DNA of 64,000 bases from the NCBI GenBank assembly GCA_026874595.1, contig CM049309.1, positions 4,934,076 to 4,998,075 of the forward strand, read 5' to 3'. Below, piece by piece: positions 30,691 through 42,664 of the stretch (position 1 is the stretch's first letter; each line of letters starts with the position of its first letter). The translations under genes and the position numbers were made by a program. The notes under the pieces were generated by a model, which made no database searches, was not told where the DNA came from, and saw only the letters and a list, made by a program, of their open reading frames with translations. The DNA is from Sipunculus nudus. Its lineage: Eukaryota > Annelida > Sipuncula > Golfingiida > Sipunculidae.

Positions 30691-33300
30691 ATGGTTTTGT
30701 TAAGAGAGAGAAAATGTCAGAAAACCACTCTGTGGCATGATGCTTTAGTGTACATTCATGATTTCTTTTCATCGAGAAATGAGCAAGTATGTATTGTTAT
30801 TTTATTTCAATTTTTACTTTTTACAAATGCACAAATATGGTTATGATTCTTTTGTATTCTAAAATGGAATATGGATGTTTGTAAGTGGAACTTTTGGCCT
30901 AAGACCTCTATTCTTAAATACTGTATTTCCTTGATCAGACGCCCGGGCGTTTATTTTGTTAGAGCTGGCTTTGACCCGGCGTCTAAACAAAGTCGGCGTC
31001 TATTAAAAATAGATTAGTAGGCTCGGCAGACAAAAGCAAAAAACAACGCGATGAAACAATACACCTGCCGGTCACCAGTACTTAGGGACGCAATGGAAAT
31101 CAACACATTGGTTCCATCAGAATACGGGGGGTTGGTACGTATGACCTATAAATACGTATAAATTTATTTTGATGGTACTTTTCTCCCGACTTTTAAATGG
31201 TTCGGCTTAATATAGCATATTCTAAAGAATTTGAATGTTTTCTTCTCTTCTACTTCTTCTTCTTCTTCTTCTTCAAACAACAGTTTCTCCTCTGTATAGC
31301 AGAGTATTACGATTCTATATAATTTGCGTTAAAGATTGTAAAAAAATACCATTTAAATAAAAACTCCAAAATGCACAATTACCCATAATACAATATCTGA
31401 AATCCTGCATGGTTTCCATGAATTGTCTCCAAATATTGAGTGCTGTGCTCCTGAGCTGTTACCTTGTCATGACAACATGTAACTTATTCCTGTAAATAGC
31501 TCGGGATTGGTGAGGAAGCGGCTTGTCCCTTATTGATTATAATTCTACAAGATTTGACAGTTGAGCAGAATTAACTTCCTTAAATAGTAGAGACTACAAC
31601 GAAAACGAGGGATTTGGTGCCTCTTTAAATTAGATCTTATTGACACGTAAAAATGTAAGTGCCATGTTCAGCCGAAACGCAAACTTTATTTTTCTCCAAG
31701 GAGGACACAGCAGTGTAACTTTGTCCAGCTGTAACTATTAGTGTTAGATAAAAATCACCTAAAAATCAGGAAAAATAAAAAAATACGAATAATAACAAAA
31801 AACAGCGCATAATTTTGCGTCTCGCAACATTTTCTTCCCTTCACCGTTATTTATGCAGATTTATATATAAATACATTTATTTACCTTTGTCACAATGTTA
31901 AACCTTTTTCAAGGTTCTGTATTCAGCCCCTATAAAAAGTCATTACCAGAGGATTTTAATGTGTCTGTTAATCCTAAAACGGTCACAAAATGTAGCGGAA
32001 GTTTTTATTATTTAAATAAAAATGTGAGAAGAAATGATAAAATGTAATGTTAGATGAATTCACGAAGTTTCGTTGTGTTCTTATGGGTAAAACTGAAAAA
32101 AAAAACGTGTGAGGTAGACCTATTACGATACATCATCTCACGATATAAAATGCCTGAGAAACCATCTTTTCTGCCCTTATAAATTAAAGTTAATCTCGCA
32201 TTTAAAAGATACCACGGAAAAATAAACGAAGATAAAAAAAACATCATCCCCCCCCCCCCCCCCGAAGAGAAATATACACTCGAAAAAATGAGAAAGGCAC
32301 GTGTAACGTGAATAATTAAACATAATAAAATAAAATAATTTACATTTCTCTGGAGATGATGTTTCACACAATCTTGACAATATTCACTTAGTTCTTTTTA
32401 TGCAAACAAGTCCTGTTAAATCTTAATCCGGTAACACAACACGGAATGTTCTCTTGATCACTGAAGCTAATCCGCTGGTCACATGATCGTTGCGCACACG
32501 ATAGTCTAGGAATGTTTCCCCGTGTCCCTGTAGTTAGCACCAACAAACACTGGCGTTTCTCATCGCCGGACAGTCTCTCTCCATCAAACTGTTAGACGTC
32601 ACTACCTAGGGTGCTGACCTGGGATATTGTGTTTTTTCTATGGTGCGCTTAGCATATATACACATGAATACGTCATATACCCTGACAACGCTACTGGCCT
32701 ATTGCCTTACAATATTTTGGAGATCTGCCGCTCAGTGCATGAATATTAAAATGTGCACGCCTCCATAAACACGAGTATAAGAAAATCATGCTTGCACGTG
32801 CGTTGTCTCTGAAATCTACATTAAAATTGCTATTGCAGGAAACTGTCTTGACTATCTCTTACGAGTCTGACAAGAAACGATTCTCACAGAGTCACGACTG
32901 AACTTAAACTGCCGTCAAATAAAACACCTAGGTTCCCTAAACCTGCGTTCATATTAATATACATCAATTAAGAGAAACAATCATCCGGTTATACTATACT
33001 AACTTAAAAGTGCAACACCATAATAAATAATAAAAACGTCACAGCTCTCTGGTAACAATCACCATTGCCGATAAACTTCTCTTTCCCTGTAGGAGTATAA
33101 ATATCTGCAGTTTCACTTTTTTTTAGTCCTAGTGACGGATCAAGAAATCCCAGTATATTTCGGAAGGTAATACCATAGGCCTATGCCTGCAAAATACGGT
33201 ATGGGGTATACGACTTCGAAAACTAGGTCAAGGTAAAAGATAAACAACAGATGCAAATATGTCACGGGTGACTATAAATCTTACCGAAGGTTAAAAAGGA
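30691..33300. other. mostly unique AT-rich sequence
   Basis: No gene recognised. Visible pieces are a GC-rich repeat-like block, ACGCCCGGGCGTTTATTTTG...GGCGTCTATT, at 30935-31010, a (TTC)n run at 31245-31275, and a C-tract at 32249-32264 that creates artefactual open frames. Segment 32400-33000 is less AT-rich and could hold a promoter or exon, but I found no conserved reading frame. Confidence 0.4.
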
Positions 33301-36300
33301 AACAACCCCCCTCCCCCCCCCCCCCCCCCCCAAAAAAAAAATTATCTATGCTGAAGTATAGTGCAAACACAAGGCCTGAGCGATAATAGGAGAAAAGGTA
33401 GCAACAATCTTGAAAATTATTTCAAGCTCAATATATACATCAAACAAGAAATGTAGGGATAATTTGCTTTGAAACAACTTTCATCAAATAACTCTAAAGA
33501 TCCAGAATCAGTCTCTCAAGACTGGTTCCTACTACACATATTTGAACAGACTATATCACTATCTTCACTACATTTTTACCTAAGCCTAAGCTGGTGTATG
33601 TAAAAGACCCGATGCTTTGTGGGGCTTGGATTTCAATTCCCACAATCCCTAACCATCAGCATCATACTCTTTAGCCGCCGACGACGACGCAACACTTAAA
33701 GGGTTCATGTGCGAAACGATCTTTTACTATAGAAAAGAAACTGAAAAAAATATTTCCTATGGTTGTAACATACAATTGTTCACATTACGTTGTATGTTGA
33801 AATGCCTGTAATCTAAAATAACCATGCTGGAAAGCATGAAGCATCCGCAACACCAATATCTGATTTGTTTGCCCTGAGGGAATTGAAGCATAGACAGCCC
33901 GGTAGACATCATGCATTTGGCGCCAGTCCTGTATAATGCATTAGGTCTGTGTACTATTATGTACATATTTTCACTCCCTGGATGAAAAACAGTGCTGTGA
34001 ATGGAACAGTAATGTATTTAACGGTCAAATATTCAATACAAAGATGCACTGAACATTAACAAATGGAACAGTGGAAATATGTTAAATCGCACAGTTATGT
34101 ACAGTGTTATAAACATGGGTAACTGCAGGGGCAATCTGACGACTCCACATTGCGCCAGTCACATAAACAAGCAACTTAGAAGCCCATTCTTATGGGCTAC
34201 GTACTCTTGAAAGTTTGATTCTGCGCAGTGTGCCTCTGAAACCGTCCCTGTCATCTGTCACCACCACCTCCTGTCTTAACAATCTTCAGAAGCAAAATGG
34301 CGGACTTCTGTGCAGATTATATAGTAACTTACCGCGGGTACTAGTCTACCCCCCGGGAGGTGATATCATAGTTTCCCGGACTGAAACAGAATGGCACTAA
34401 TGGTGATTAATAGTGAGCAGCAAAAGTTGATTTTTTTCACTTTAGAGGGCATTGCTTGTCAATAGCAGGCATCCATGATAGCTTCATCCGCCTCAGAGTG
34501 AAGTGTGGGTGGATGACATCTGAAATTTTGACTTTCAAGGTCATATCCAAGGTCAAATTAAAGATAGGCCGGGCGAGGTCATTTTTTCACTTTTGTAGAC
34601 ACTGCTTAACTTTCAGGTCATTTTCAATGCCATTTTTAATGTCAACCCGAACAAAATTGAACCTGAACTGGTATAATGTTTCCCCATCAATAAAACCAAG
34701 GTATAATCGGTAACCGTAGGCTCTAGGGTTATGTTTATGTCTAGTGACACGTCCACAAGCCAAGTAATAATCATGTCCATAATTTATTACACTTTAATGA
34801 ATGAAAAGTACAGCTTAAAAGTGTGATTTTGTTAACACAGTAATGTTTTCACTACTCTGAATCAAGAAATATAGAAGTGGAGTTAGGGGTACTTTTTGTC
34901 TTTAACATATTTTGAATTATAACATAATAAAAAAGGCCACATTTTGTAAAATATATTTTAACAAATATAAATAACGGTTATTTGTTTATAATAATGATGT
35001 TTTGGGAGAGAGTTGTGGATATCAGAAGACCCTAGATGAAGGTTTTTTATTTAAAGGTAATAGGCGTACGGAAACATTTACCATGGCTATAAAGATAGCT
35101 GCCACAATGAAGAAAAAGTCGATTGCTATCATTATATAGCAGTCATCAAATATTAATGCTTTAATGGACCATCGTGTGTTTTAAGTTCAAATAGGATCAT
35201 TCGGTGGCATTATCGCCAACACATGAAAATGTGGGGGTTTATAGTATGACATTACCGACGATGTCAGTCTCAACCGACTTTTACACTTTGCCTTCCTGGT
35301 CTTTCGGGCATGTTCATTTTTGTAGTTTTAATCAGCTCCCTGGGGAGCATCAACCCAAGCAGCCGTAACAGGTGCTTAAAGGTTATTTGTTTAAGGAGCA
35401 TAATCAGGAGCAATATAATACCTATTCTTTCACAGTATCAGTTCAGTTTTGCTTTAGACAAAAGTTTCCCAGCAAAACCAACCCGACACACTGTCTCAGT
35501 ACCTCGTATACGGCTGATTATCACCTTGTTATGGCTCTTCGTGTTGGTAATCACAGTCCACGTGTGTCTGTTTACCATAACAAGGCCGCGTGACCAGAAT
35601 TCCGATTGTGAGCCTTAACAGGCGGTGTTCTAGCCAGCGGGAACATGTATCATATTTTGGGTTTAGTCAGTCAGGGTATCTCCTGATTGACGTGTTGTGG
35701 CCGGGCGATGCACGCGCTTTGTTTATGTTGACACCTTCTGATCGCGCCCTGTCCACTGTTTTTAATGATCGTTTACAGGAGTGAGCAAACGGTTTCAGAG
35801 CAATATTTTGGCATGTACACATTTATGTTAAAGGGAAGAATCTATTTTCCATGTTGATTCAACATGCTTTATAGGTGATTGGGCCACTTTAAGCATTTGC
35901 GTGCCGCCCATGACCAGTAATATTCACTCCTGGGTAAAAAAAGCGTATCCTTGTGGTATTAACTTTGGCAAGGAGTCTTAGCGCCGGCGCAGTCTGAACG
36001 AGACACGAACCCACATCATTACAGATATTTAAATCAAGAAACAGAAGCGAATTTCACCGGATTTTACGCTTGATGTACGACACTTGTGTCAATGTATATA
36101 GGCTTGGAAAATAAACAAGCTAATCCAGATAAGTTTATAACATTTGCAATGGATAGTTTTAATGTAATTATGCAGTTCGACAACTAAGTCATAGAAATCA
36201 CTAATGTATGATAAATCGATAAAATTACTTTGGGCATCTTTTGCTAATGATTTCGGTTTAGATACACACAGCGGTATTGTATTCCTAAGCAAGTGCTTCA

Positions 36301-36840
36301 GTTTATTAGTATTTTGTCCATTGGACCAGGATAGTCGTGATGGTATCGGTAGAGCCTTTATCTCCTATATACCGCTTTTACGAGTGCCCTTTATTTAATA
36401 TAAAACGTTTTGATGATGAAAACTTATGGAGAAGAGTCCAAGTAGCTTTCTCACTGTCATTTTCAAGGTCAAAGAAAACAAAATTGGACGGGAATGATAA
36501 CATAGCATTTATTGAACACTACTGATTAACAAAAGTGCACACATTCTAATTGAACATCTAAGTTCATATTCAAGCTAAACATCACACCATACCAAGTTCT
36601 CGCCATGTTCAACTCGGACATCCTTTCATCCGTCGCCACCTTATTCAGGGTTAAACACAAAATTTTGCGACCTGGACCCCCTTTTCCTGACCTGGAGACC
36701 TTTTAAAGGTTTTTCATTAGTCCTCTTGGGTTGGACCCCCTTTTTCCTAAATCCTGGATCCCCCCTGACACAGGTGTCTATGTCTATCTCTTCTTATCTG
36801 TGTAGCTTATTATGCACTTTACTTGATCCTTATTTTTGGT
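33301..36840. other. unique sequence without a recognisable gene
   Basis: A long C-tract followed by an A-tract lies at 33305-33345. At 34298, AAAATGGCGGACTTC begins a very short frame, MADFCADYI, ending next to GTAACT. It has a good start context and a YY1-like AAAATGGCGG motif, so a promoter/first exon is conceivable. 34535-34555 and 36473 carry isolated TCAAGGTCA/CCAAGGTCA sites. Open frames of up to about 100 codons near 35310-35780 show no family resemblance. Confidence 0.35.
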
Positions 36841-36849
36841 ACACCAATA

Positions 36850-37262
36850 TAACCTTCACAAGGAGTCAATTGCACTGATTACAGCTCCATTTTCGTAATG
36901 CAGCTTCTGTATCCTTAACAACGCATATTATAAGCAGGCACCTTGATATTACTGTTACAAGGAGATATTTAATTACAGCTTTATTTTCGTAAAGCAGCTT
37001 TTGTATCCTTACCAACGCATATCATCAGCAGGCACCTTGATGTTACTTTTACAAAGAGTAATGAAGTTAAAGCTCCATTTCCCTAATGCAACTTTTGTAT
37101 CCTTACCAATCATCAACTGACTCCTTGATGTTACTTTTACAAGGAGATATTTAATTAAACCTCCATTTTCCTAATGCAACTTTTGTATCCTTACCGATGC
37201 ATATTACCAAAAGAACCTTGTACATCGATGTTACGTTCACAATGAGATATTGATTACAGCAC
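36850..37262. repeat. diverged tandem repeat of about 90-105 bp
   Basis: The phrases AATGCAGCTTTTGTATCCTTA, CACCTTGATGTTACTTTTACA and AAGGAGATATTTAATTACAGC recur four to five times. The TGTATCCTTA landmark is at about 36908, 37010, 37097 and 37188. Unit length varies from about 87 to 102 bp. It is non-coding. Confidence 0.75.
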
Positions 37263-38310
37263 CAAACAGCATCAAGGTTTGTATATTAGATTCTAAGAGC
37301 TTTCTACAGGTTATTTGAAATAAACATAAATCTTTCGTAAACTTCATACAGGTCGTCTAATAATTAAGGAAAAAAAAATAATGATGAATGGTATATCAAT
37401 TAACCTGCAAGATGATCAATTTAAACTCAATAATAAAAGATATAGCTTTTGAGGAAAATATACGTCAAATTACCAAATTAATATTATTATCATTTGTAAT
37501 TATAACTGTCATCATTTTTGTATATGACTAAACTGTTTTTATACACCTTGGACTTTCATTCAAGTTATTAAGAAATGATCCTTGCATGCAATCGATTAAT
37601 CAGTCAAAGATATTCAATAATAAATATTATTATTGACATACATTATGTCAGTTTATTTTACCATGTTTTTATTCTTAAAACTATAGTAGGGATAATAGCA
37701 TGTACATGCTAATGTTCTTAAGAATCTCTAAAAAAAACAGCATAAAGATGATCAAACACTAATATGCACTATCACACATGAAAAAATTGCGCAATGCGTC
37801 CATTTGAGAATTAATCTGCTTCATGGTAATAATAGAGAAAGAAAATAACTTGCTATCACTATAATGGAAGGAGTATAAAAAATTAATATTGATCAAGAAA
37901 CTGCAGTCAAGTTGCCAATACATGTAAACACTGAGAACAAACTGACATCTACAGCGAAACAAATGGTAGCAATGTCATAGTGGCCACAGTCGTATAGAAA
38001 GCATTAGGATTCTAATGTGGCCCATGCAAGATAAAATGACCTAGTCTGAAGTCCGTGCATCCAGACATCTCAGAGAAGAGTGAGATACAAACATACAAAC
38101 CCACTGACAGGACGATCAGACCATGTACAGTGCAGACACAGGGTTACAAATTCAGTGGAATAAAAGTCCTACTTAGTAAAGTATCTATATCTTTTTATTA
38201 ATTTTAAGTTTATCAGTTTACAATACTCGATTTCTATTTGCAATCAACAAAATAACTTGCAGCAGCAGCAGCAGAAGTTCACGCTCGTCGAGCAGCTACA
38301 GGTGCTGTTG
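37263..38310. other. AT-rich sequence, no gene seen
   Basis: No coding signal. It ends in a GC-richer segment with a short CAG run at 38258-38274 that leads into the frame at 38342. Confidence 0.4.
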
Positions 38311-38341
38311 TCAAGACCTCAGCCCTGCTCGCTCCTTAAGC

Positions 38342-38833
38342 ATGTTCTCTGAGCCAACAGAGGCGATGCTACACCAAGCCAAGCAGAGAGCCGCGAGAGG
38401 CCGCCACCGTACATCCAGAACCGGTGACTTTTTAGGAAAGCTACAGCATCCACAGCCGCAAAGGCAGAAGCAACCTACATTCCCTCTACCGATCCCAGCA
38501 GCGGAGACCCAGCCATGCCATTCGAGAGCCGAACCCGATCCTGTGAACGACAGTGTTTCGAGACGCATCGCCTTTATACTTGCAGTTTCGGTCATTTGGA
38601 CCGTATTAACCAGTTACCCCGGTTATGCAAGTTTTAGCAAGTTTTTTCGTCATCAGCAAAAAAATAATTGGATATTATGTACATTTAATGGAAAAAAGTG
38701 GCCTATTACACCAAACAAGAAAACAACCGAAATATTATACCTTGTGACCTTTATGACCACATCTTTTTCACCTCCCAACACTGGACAGATCCCACATGGA
38801 TGCCTTCTGTCAACATGCGATGTCGTAAAATAA
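38342..38833 (+). CDS. hypothetical 163-residue open frame, family unknown
   Basis: The frame opens MFSEPTEAMLHQAKQRAARG, has a Pro/Gln-rich basic segment (about 50-85) and one hydrophobic helix (AFILAVSVIWTVLTSYPG, about 97-114). The first 190 bp are much GC-richer than the surroundings, which suggests a real exon or promoter. The second half is AT-rich and may be intronic. The opposite strand is also open (38311-38595), so the coding strand is uncertain. No homology is recognised. Confidence 0.2.
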   Translation: MFSEPTEAMLHQAKQRAARGRHRTSRTGDFLGKLQHPQPQRQKQPTFPLPIPAAETQPCHSRAEPDPVNDSVSRRIAFILAVSVIWTVLTSYPGYASFSKFFRHQQKNNWILCTFNGKKWPITPNKKTTEILYLVTFMTTSFSPPNTGQIPHGCLLSTCDVVK

Positions 38834-40036
38834 TTCTAGAGGACTTTTCAGAGTTTGGCTGGCCCACTCTAACGTTATGGCAGCATGCGAGGCGCCCAGG
38901 TAATGGTATTACAGGAACTCGGATGTCACGTCGGGCCGGGAATGATAACTTCTGAGTTCTAAACCGAGCTTTAAGGGGCCGAATCACCTATCTGACCTTT
39001 ATAAACTAAAAGGTTATCCCTTGGAGCTTTAATGGACATATGCCAGAAATATCACGGCACACAGGCTGCTTGTTTTGTCTATATCAATGTGTTTATAATA
39101 TATGGGGGCCCGCCAAAATAATCAAAACATATTCAACAAGGGCATCTGGCAGCAAGTCAGATAAGCCAGAGCTTTGCAAAAAGCTTTTGTGACCTTTCTA
39201 CCTCCGCATATATGCAACCTACCACATAAGGTTACATGTTTTCCCCGTTCGTCAACATTGCTGTGTTTACAAACATGTTATTGAAAAACATGTTCATACA
39301 TCCTTCGCAAAGGTGTTATAAGAACAATCAAAACTAACCTTAGATAATTAATACATTCACAGAGGAAGCATGAAATCATATAAATTATTTTTCAAAAGGT
39401 AGGTGAATGGGCACCTTTAAGAAAATTCATGAAGGTGTCGTAAGTTAGCGTCATAATTTGGCGTCCTCTTCTGACTACATCAGGCACTAAAACCTCGGGG
39501 GATGGCATAAACTCGCGCATGCGCACGATTGGTGTGACAGCAAGGGCGGACGTTTGATATATATGTAAGATGACGCTGACGTTTCCAGTCGAGGTATATC
39601 CTCAATATCACATTGCGTGCCACAAATATGTATTTTTGCTGTACGATAACCTACCCCTATTATTTGGTATGGCAGCGTGATAGGCAGCAGGACATTTATG
39701 CACGGTTTATAATTCGTTACAGTGAAGAACTGTCAATCTTTTGCACAAATACAGTTCTATAAGAACGGATTTTTTTCAAGTTTGGCAATTCAAGGCCCCC
39801 TTCAATATCTTTCACCAAATTGTCATGTTTGTTTCCCTTTTAAAATCACTTTTCACAATATAATTTAATCATCGAGTTGTATCGAAACTAGTCGTAGTCC
39901 GTTATTATAGGGATGTCTAACCTCTAACCTCTGCTTGTGTATTTTTTTGTTCTCATTTGAGATCATGAAAAATTCGGTATGACCAAGAAAGGTTCTTTTC
40001 TAAACATTAGCTGATACCGCGTGTCCCAGTACTCCT
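38834..40036. other. intergenic sequence
   Basis: No gene or clear repeat was recognised. A GCGCATGCGC palindrome-like stretch occurs near 39515-39525. Confidence 0.35.
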
Positions 40037-40501
40037 ATGCTTTGTTGCGTTGTGCGCATGCGTCAGGGATCGCATGTTACAAATCCCCTTCAATGCATCT
40101 GTCTTCCAGTTGAGAAATCAAAACATCGCTTTGATTTTTTTGTTTATCAAAAATGTTTTTATTTGGAGGCTGCAATAGAATTTTACTCCTTATGCAACGC
40201 TGAAACGTCACGGCATTCAGAAGCATTCCTACGGTTGGCATTAAACAATATTAGGGTGCCATCAAGTACATATATTACTAATACTGCTCATACTCTAAAT
40301 TCATTTTACACTCTGAGAAAGAACTTTACACACACGAAAGAAAATACCCAAATGTACAGACTGAAGTATAAATCCTACCTCTCTGGTTACTTCCGTCCTT
40401 TCCTGCGCCGCAAACGACTTATTTGTCAATCGCTTAATCCGTGGAAGATATGTTTATATGCGTCTCAAAACCCAACAAATACTAGTATGCAAGGGGATTA
40501 A
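40037..40501 (+). CDS. hypothetical 154-residue open frame, unsupported
   Basis: The frame runs from MLCCVVRMRQGSHVTNPLQC to SQNPTNTSMQGD. It is basic, with YRLKYKSYLSGYFRPFLRRK near the C-terminus. No motif, signal peptide or family is recognised, and flanking splice signals are not obvious. Its length is moderately unusual for chance in this AT-rich sequence, but that is the only support. Confidence 0.15.
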   Translation: MLCCVVRMRQGSHVTNPLQCICLPVEKSKHRFDFFVYQKCFYLEAAIEFYSLCNAETSRHSEAFLRLALNNIRVPSSTYITNTAHTLNSFYTLRKNFTHTKENTQMYRLKYKSYLSGYFRPFLRRKRLICQSLNPWKICLYASQNPTNTSMQGD

Positions 40502-40679
40502 CCAATGCCAAGTTACTGTACACCGACCTTTCTCACGTATGCTTGACCTTGGTTGACCGTAAAGGGTTATTCTGGTTTGTTATACGCGACCTGGTATACC
40601 CTTTTCTTCATTGAGATTTTCAGTGTCATTTAAATATGGGGGCCAAAGAATATGTCACTCTCACTTTTATAGGGATAGC

Positions 40680-40760
40680 ACTGGCGTATCCAGGATTTGA
40701 AAATAGAGGGGGCGCAGCCCCAAAGTCGGGAAGGGTGCTGTTCCGCGTCTTTTAGACATG

Positions 40761-40816
<56 letters not shown>
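40680..40816. repeat. dispersed GGCGTATCCAGG-type repeat plus (TA)n
   Basis: CACTGGCGTATCCAGGATTTG and AGAGGGGGCGCAGCCCC resemble degenerate copies at 58805-58850 and, inverted, 60005-60060. A (TA)n tract at 40764-40816 directly abuts the LTR at 40817. Confidence 0.5.
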
Positions 40817-40817
<1 letters not shown>

Positions 40818-41239
40818 GTAACAGGGCAATTACACAGACCCTGTTTCCGTCACTAGTTAGGTACGCACGGTTGTTAACCGTGTACTCGGGTCCGTCCATG
40901 CGTTCCACACGAATGGCCCTTTTCAGTAAGCGTTGAGCCACCTGTAGTGAATTCAAAGCAAACGCTTTTGCTATTTAAGTTAGAAGCTCGTTGTCAACCG
41001 TTGCCATTCCGTCGTAAACCTTGCTCCGATGTGACTGCATAAAACGTGACAGGAGGCACGCTTGAGTATTTCGGTAGAGTATGAGATTTTGCTACAGGTA
41101 GGCTGTTGTACTTAACCCGGGTAACTGTAACAGCTTGTCATTTTAAAACCAGTAATATTTAATTTTAAGATAAAACCAGTACCAATGCTAAACAGACACC
41201 GACTTACATTCGTTCATTGAACGTTCATATTTCCGCATA

Positions 41240-41340
41240 TTGCGTTACGCTGTAATATTACCGTTGCTTAACTATAAGGTGGACATTTTCGGCGTTACGC
41301 TGTAATATTTCCGTTGCTTAACTATAAGGTGGACATAACA
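41240..41340. repeat. 50-bp direct duplication inside the LTR
   Basis: GCGTTACGCTGTAATATT begins at 41242 and again at 41292. Both copies run through CCGTTGCTTAACTATAAGGT, and the second ends near 41340. Confidence 0.88.
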
Positions 41341-41757
41341 TACCGAGAACAATGTATGTAAGTTATTTACGTTATTTACGTAAACCGGTGTATGTCATGT
41401 GAGTTACATTGACAGGTGTTTTCAAGTTAGGAATTTATTATTGCTACAGCTGAACGACTTCTTGCAAAGAGTACCACCAGGCACGTGGCCGTCATGAGGG
41501 TTCTTGCCGTCATGGAAACAGTTTAGCCTCTATCCTCTCTTGATAGGGTATGACTTGTTTAATTACGATAAGAAATAGTTCTTCGAATACAGGGCCTCAT
41601 ATGTATATATGTTTTTGGTTGTATATTCTGACTTGCTTTATAAAGCACGTGATCTAAGCGATATTGCGATATAAGACATATGATCTTGTAATTTGTTGCC
41701 GCAAGTATAATATCTGGGTTGAATTTTCCTATGTCAACGGTATATCACGAAGTGCAT

Positions 41758-41980
41758 AATACTATAAGTGAACCGGTCTGTTGAATAATAATTAGTAATA
41801 ACAACGGTGTACTTAATACTATAAGTGAACCGGTCTGTTGAACAATAATTAGTAATAACAACGGTGTACTTTATACTATAAGTGAACCGGTCTGTTGAAC
41901 AATAATTAGTAATAACAACGGTGTACTTAACACTATAAGTGAACCGGTCTGTTGAACAGTGATAATGTACTTAACACATT
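41758..41980. repeat. 57-bp minisatellite, four copies, inside the LTR
   Basis: The landmark ATAAGTGAACCGGTCTG occurs at 41764, 41821, 41878 and 41935, exactly 57 bp apart, with few differences. The last copy is truncated. Confidence 0.92.
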
Positions 41981-42093
41981 CCAATTCATGTATTTCAACA
42001 GGGTTTTTCATTACTAAAGTAATAAACTGGTCGTCACACGCTCTTGGCCTTGGCAGTCTTGATTTTCACGCCCGGTTTCCCCGTGGTGTTACA

Positions 42094-42111
42094 TGGAGCC
42101 CCCAGTGAGAT
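42094..42111 (+). promoter_or_regulatory. putative primer-binding site
   Basis: TGGAGCCCCCAGTGAGAT starts directly after the LTR's terminal CA. Plus-strand LTR elements have a site beginning TGG here, complementary to a tRNA 3' CCA end. The priming tRNA was not identified. Confidence 0.55.
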
Positions 42112-42664
42112 AATTGTCAGGAGCCAAGAGGGGCCAGGAAACAAGACACTGTGCCTTCTGTAGACTGTCCACAACTCGGGCTGTCGCCGTGCAAGAAGAC
42201 ATCTATGCTGTGTTTGGACCTTCTCGGCAAGTCGATGAACATTTCTTTCGTGTATTGTGAAAAGACCCATAACGGCTAGCATTCGCATTCGATGAACATT
42301 TCTTTTGTGTATGGTGAATAGATTAAATACGGCAATTTATACAATTGATATTTGTGCGTATAGGTGTTCTTGAAAAAAATAAAATAAAATAAATAAATTA
42401 ACAAACAAATATAGACATTTACAGATTTACTAATAGTAGTAAAAGGTGTTAGGCTGTTAGCGGTAAAGTGAGAATATACTGGTTCCAAATTGTTAGTGTG
42501 CATATCATCTTTTGTTATCCGTTATCGTAGTGCCTACCTCTGTCAGTTTGGTCGTTAAAACATGGGGAACCTGTAGTTTTTTACTAATTACCAGTCCGTA
42601 TGAGAAATATGACATTTATTGTCTTATTATAAGCCCCGTCTTTAGTGCAAGGATAATTGGCGGA

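Larger units (their letters stand above)
40817..42093 (+). mobile_element. 5' LTR of a Ty3/gypsy-type retrotransposon
   Basis: It begins TGTAAC and ends GTTACA, a perfect terminal inverted hexamer. TGGAGCCCCCAGTGAGA, a primer-binding-site-like TGG start, follows immediately at 42094. An AATAAA signal lies at 42021-42026, near the expected polyadenylation region. The 1.28-kb LTR contains two internal tandem repeats: 50 bp twice (41242-41340) and 57 bp four times (41758-41980). The Gag reading frame starts about 570 bp downstream. A matching 3' LTR was not seen in the window. Confidence 0.7.

Noticed and set aside
32050-32380. Two overlapping minus-strand frames of 67-105 codons with Gly runs
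   Set aside because: Their openness is due to the C-tract at 32249-32264. No conserved sequence.
35310-35784. Three overlapping plus-strand frames of 64-102 codons
   Set aside because: No motif, no splice support and different frames open at once; most likely chance in a less AT-rich patch.
38258-38274. CAG/glutamine repeat as a coding tract
   Set aside because: Only about five CAG units, with no open frame that includes it and a recognisable protein.
42034-42288. Minus-strand frame of 84 codons near the primer-binding site
   Set aside because: It overlaps the LTR end and leader of the gypsy element and shows no family resemblance.
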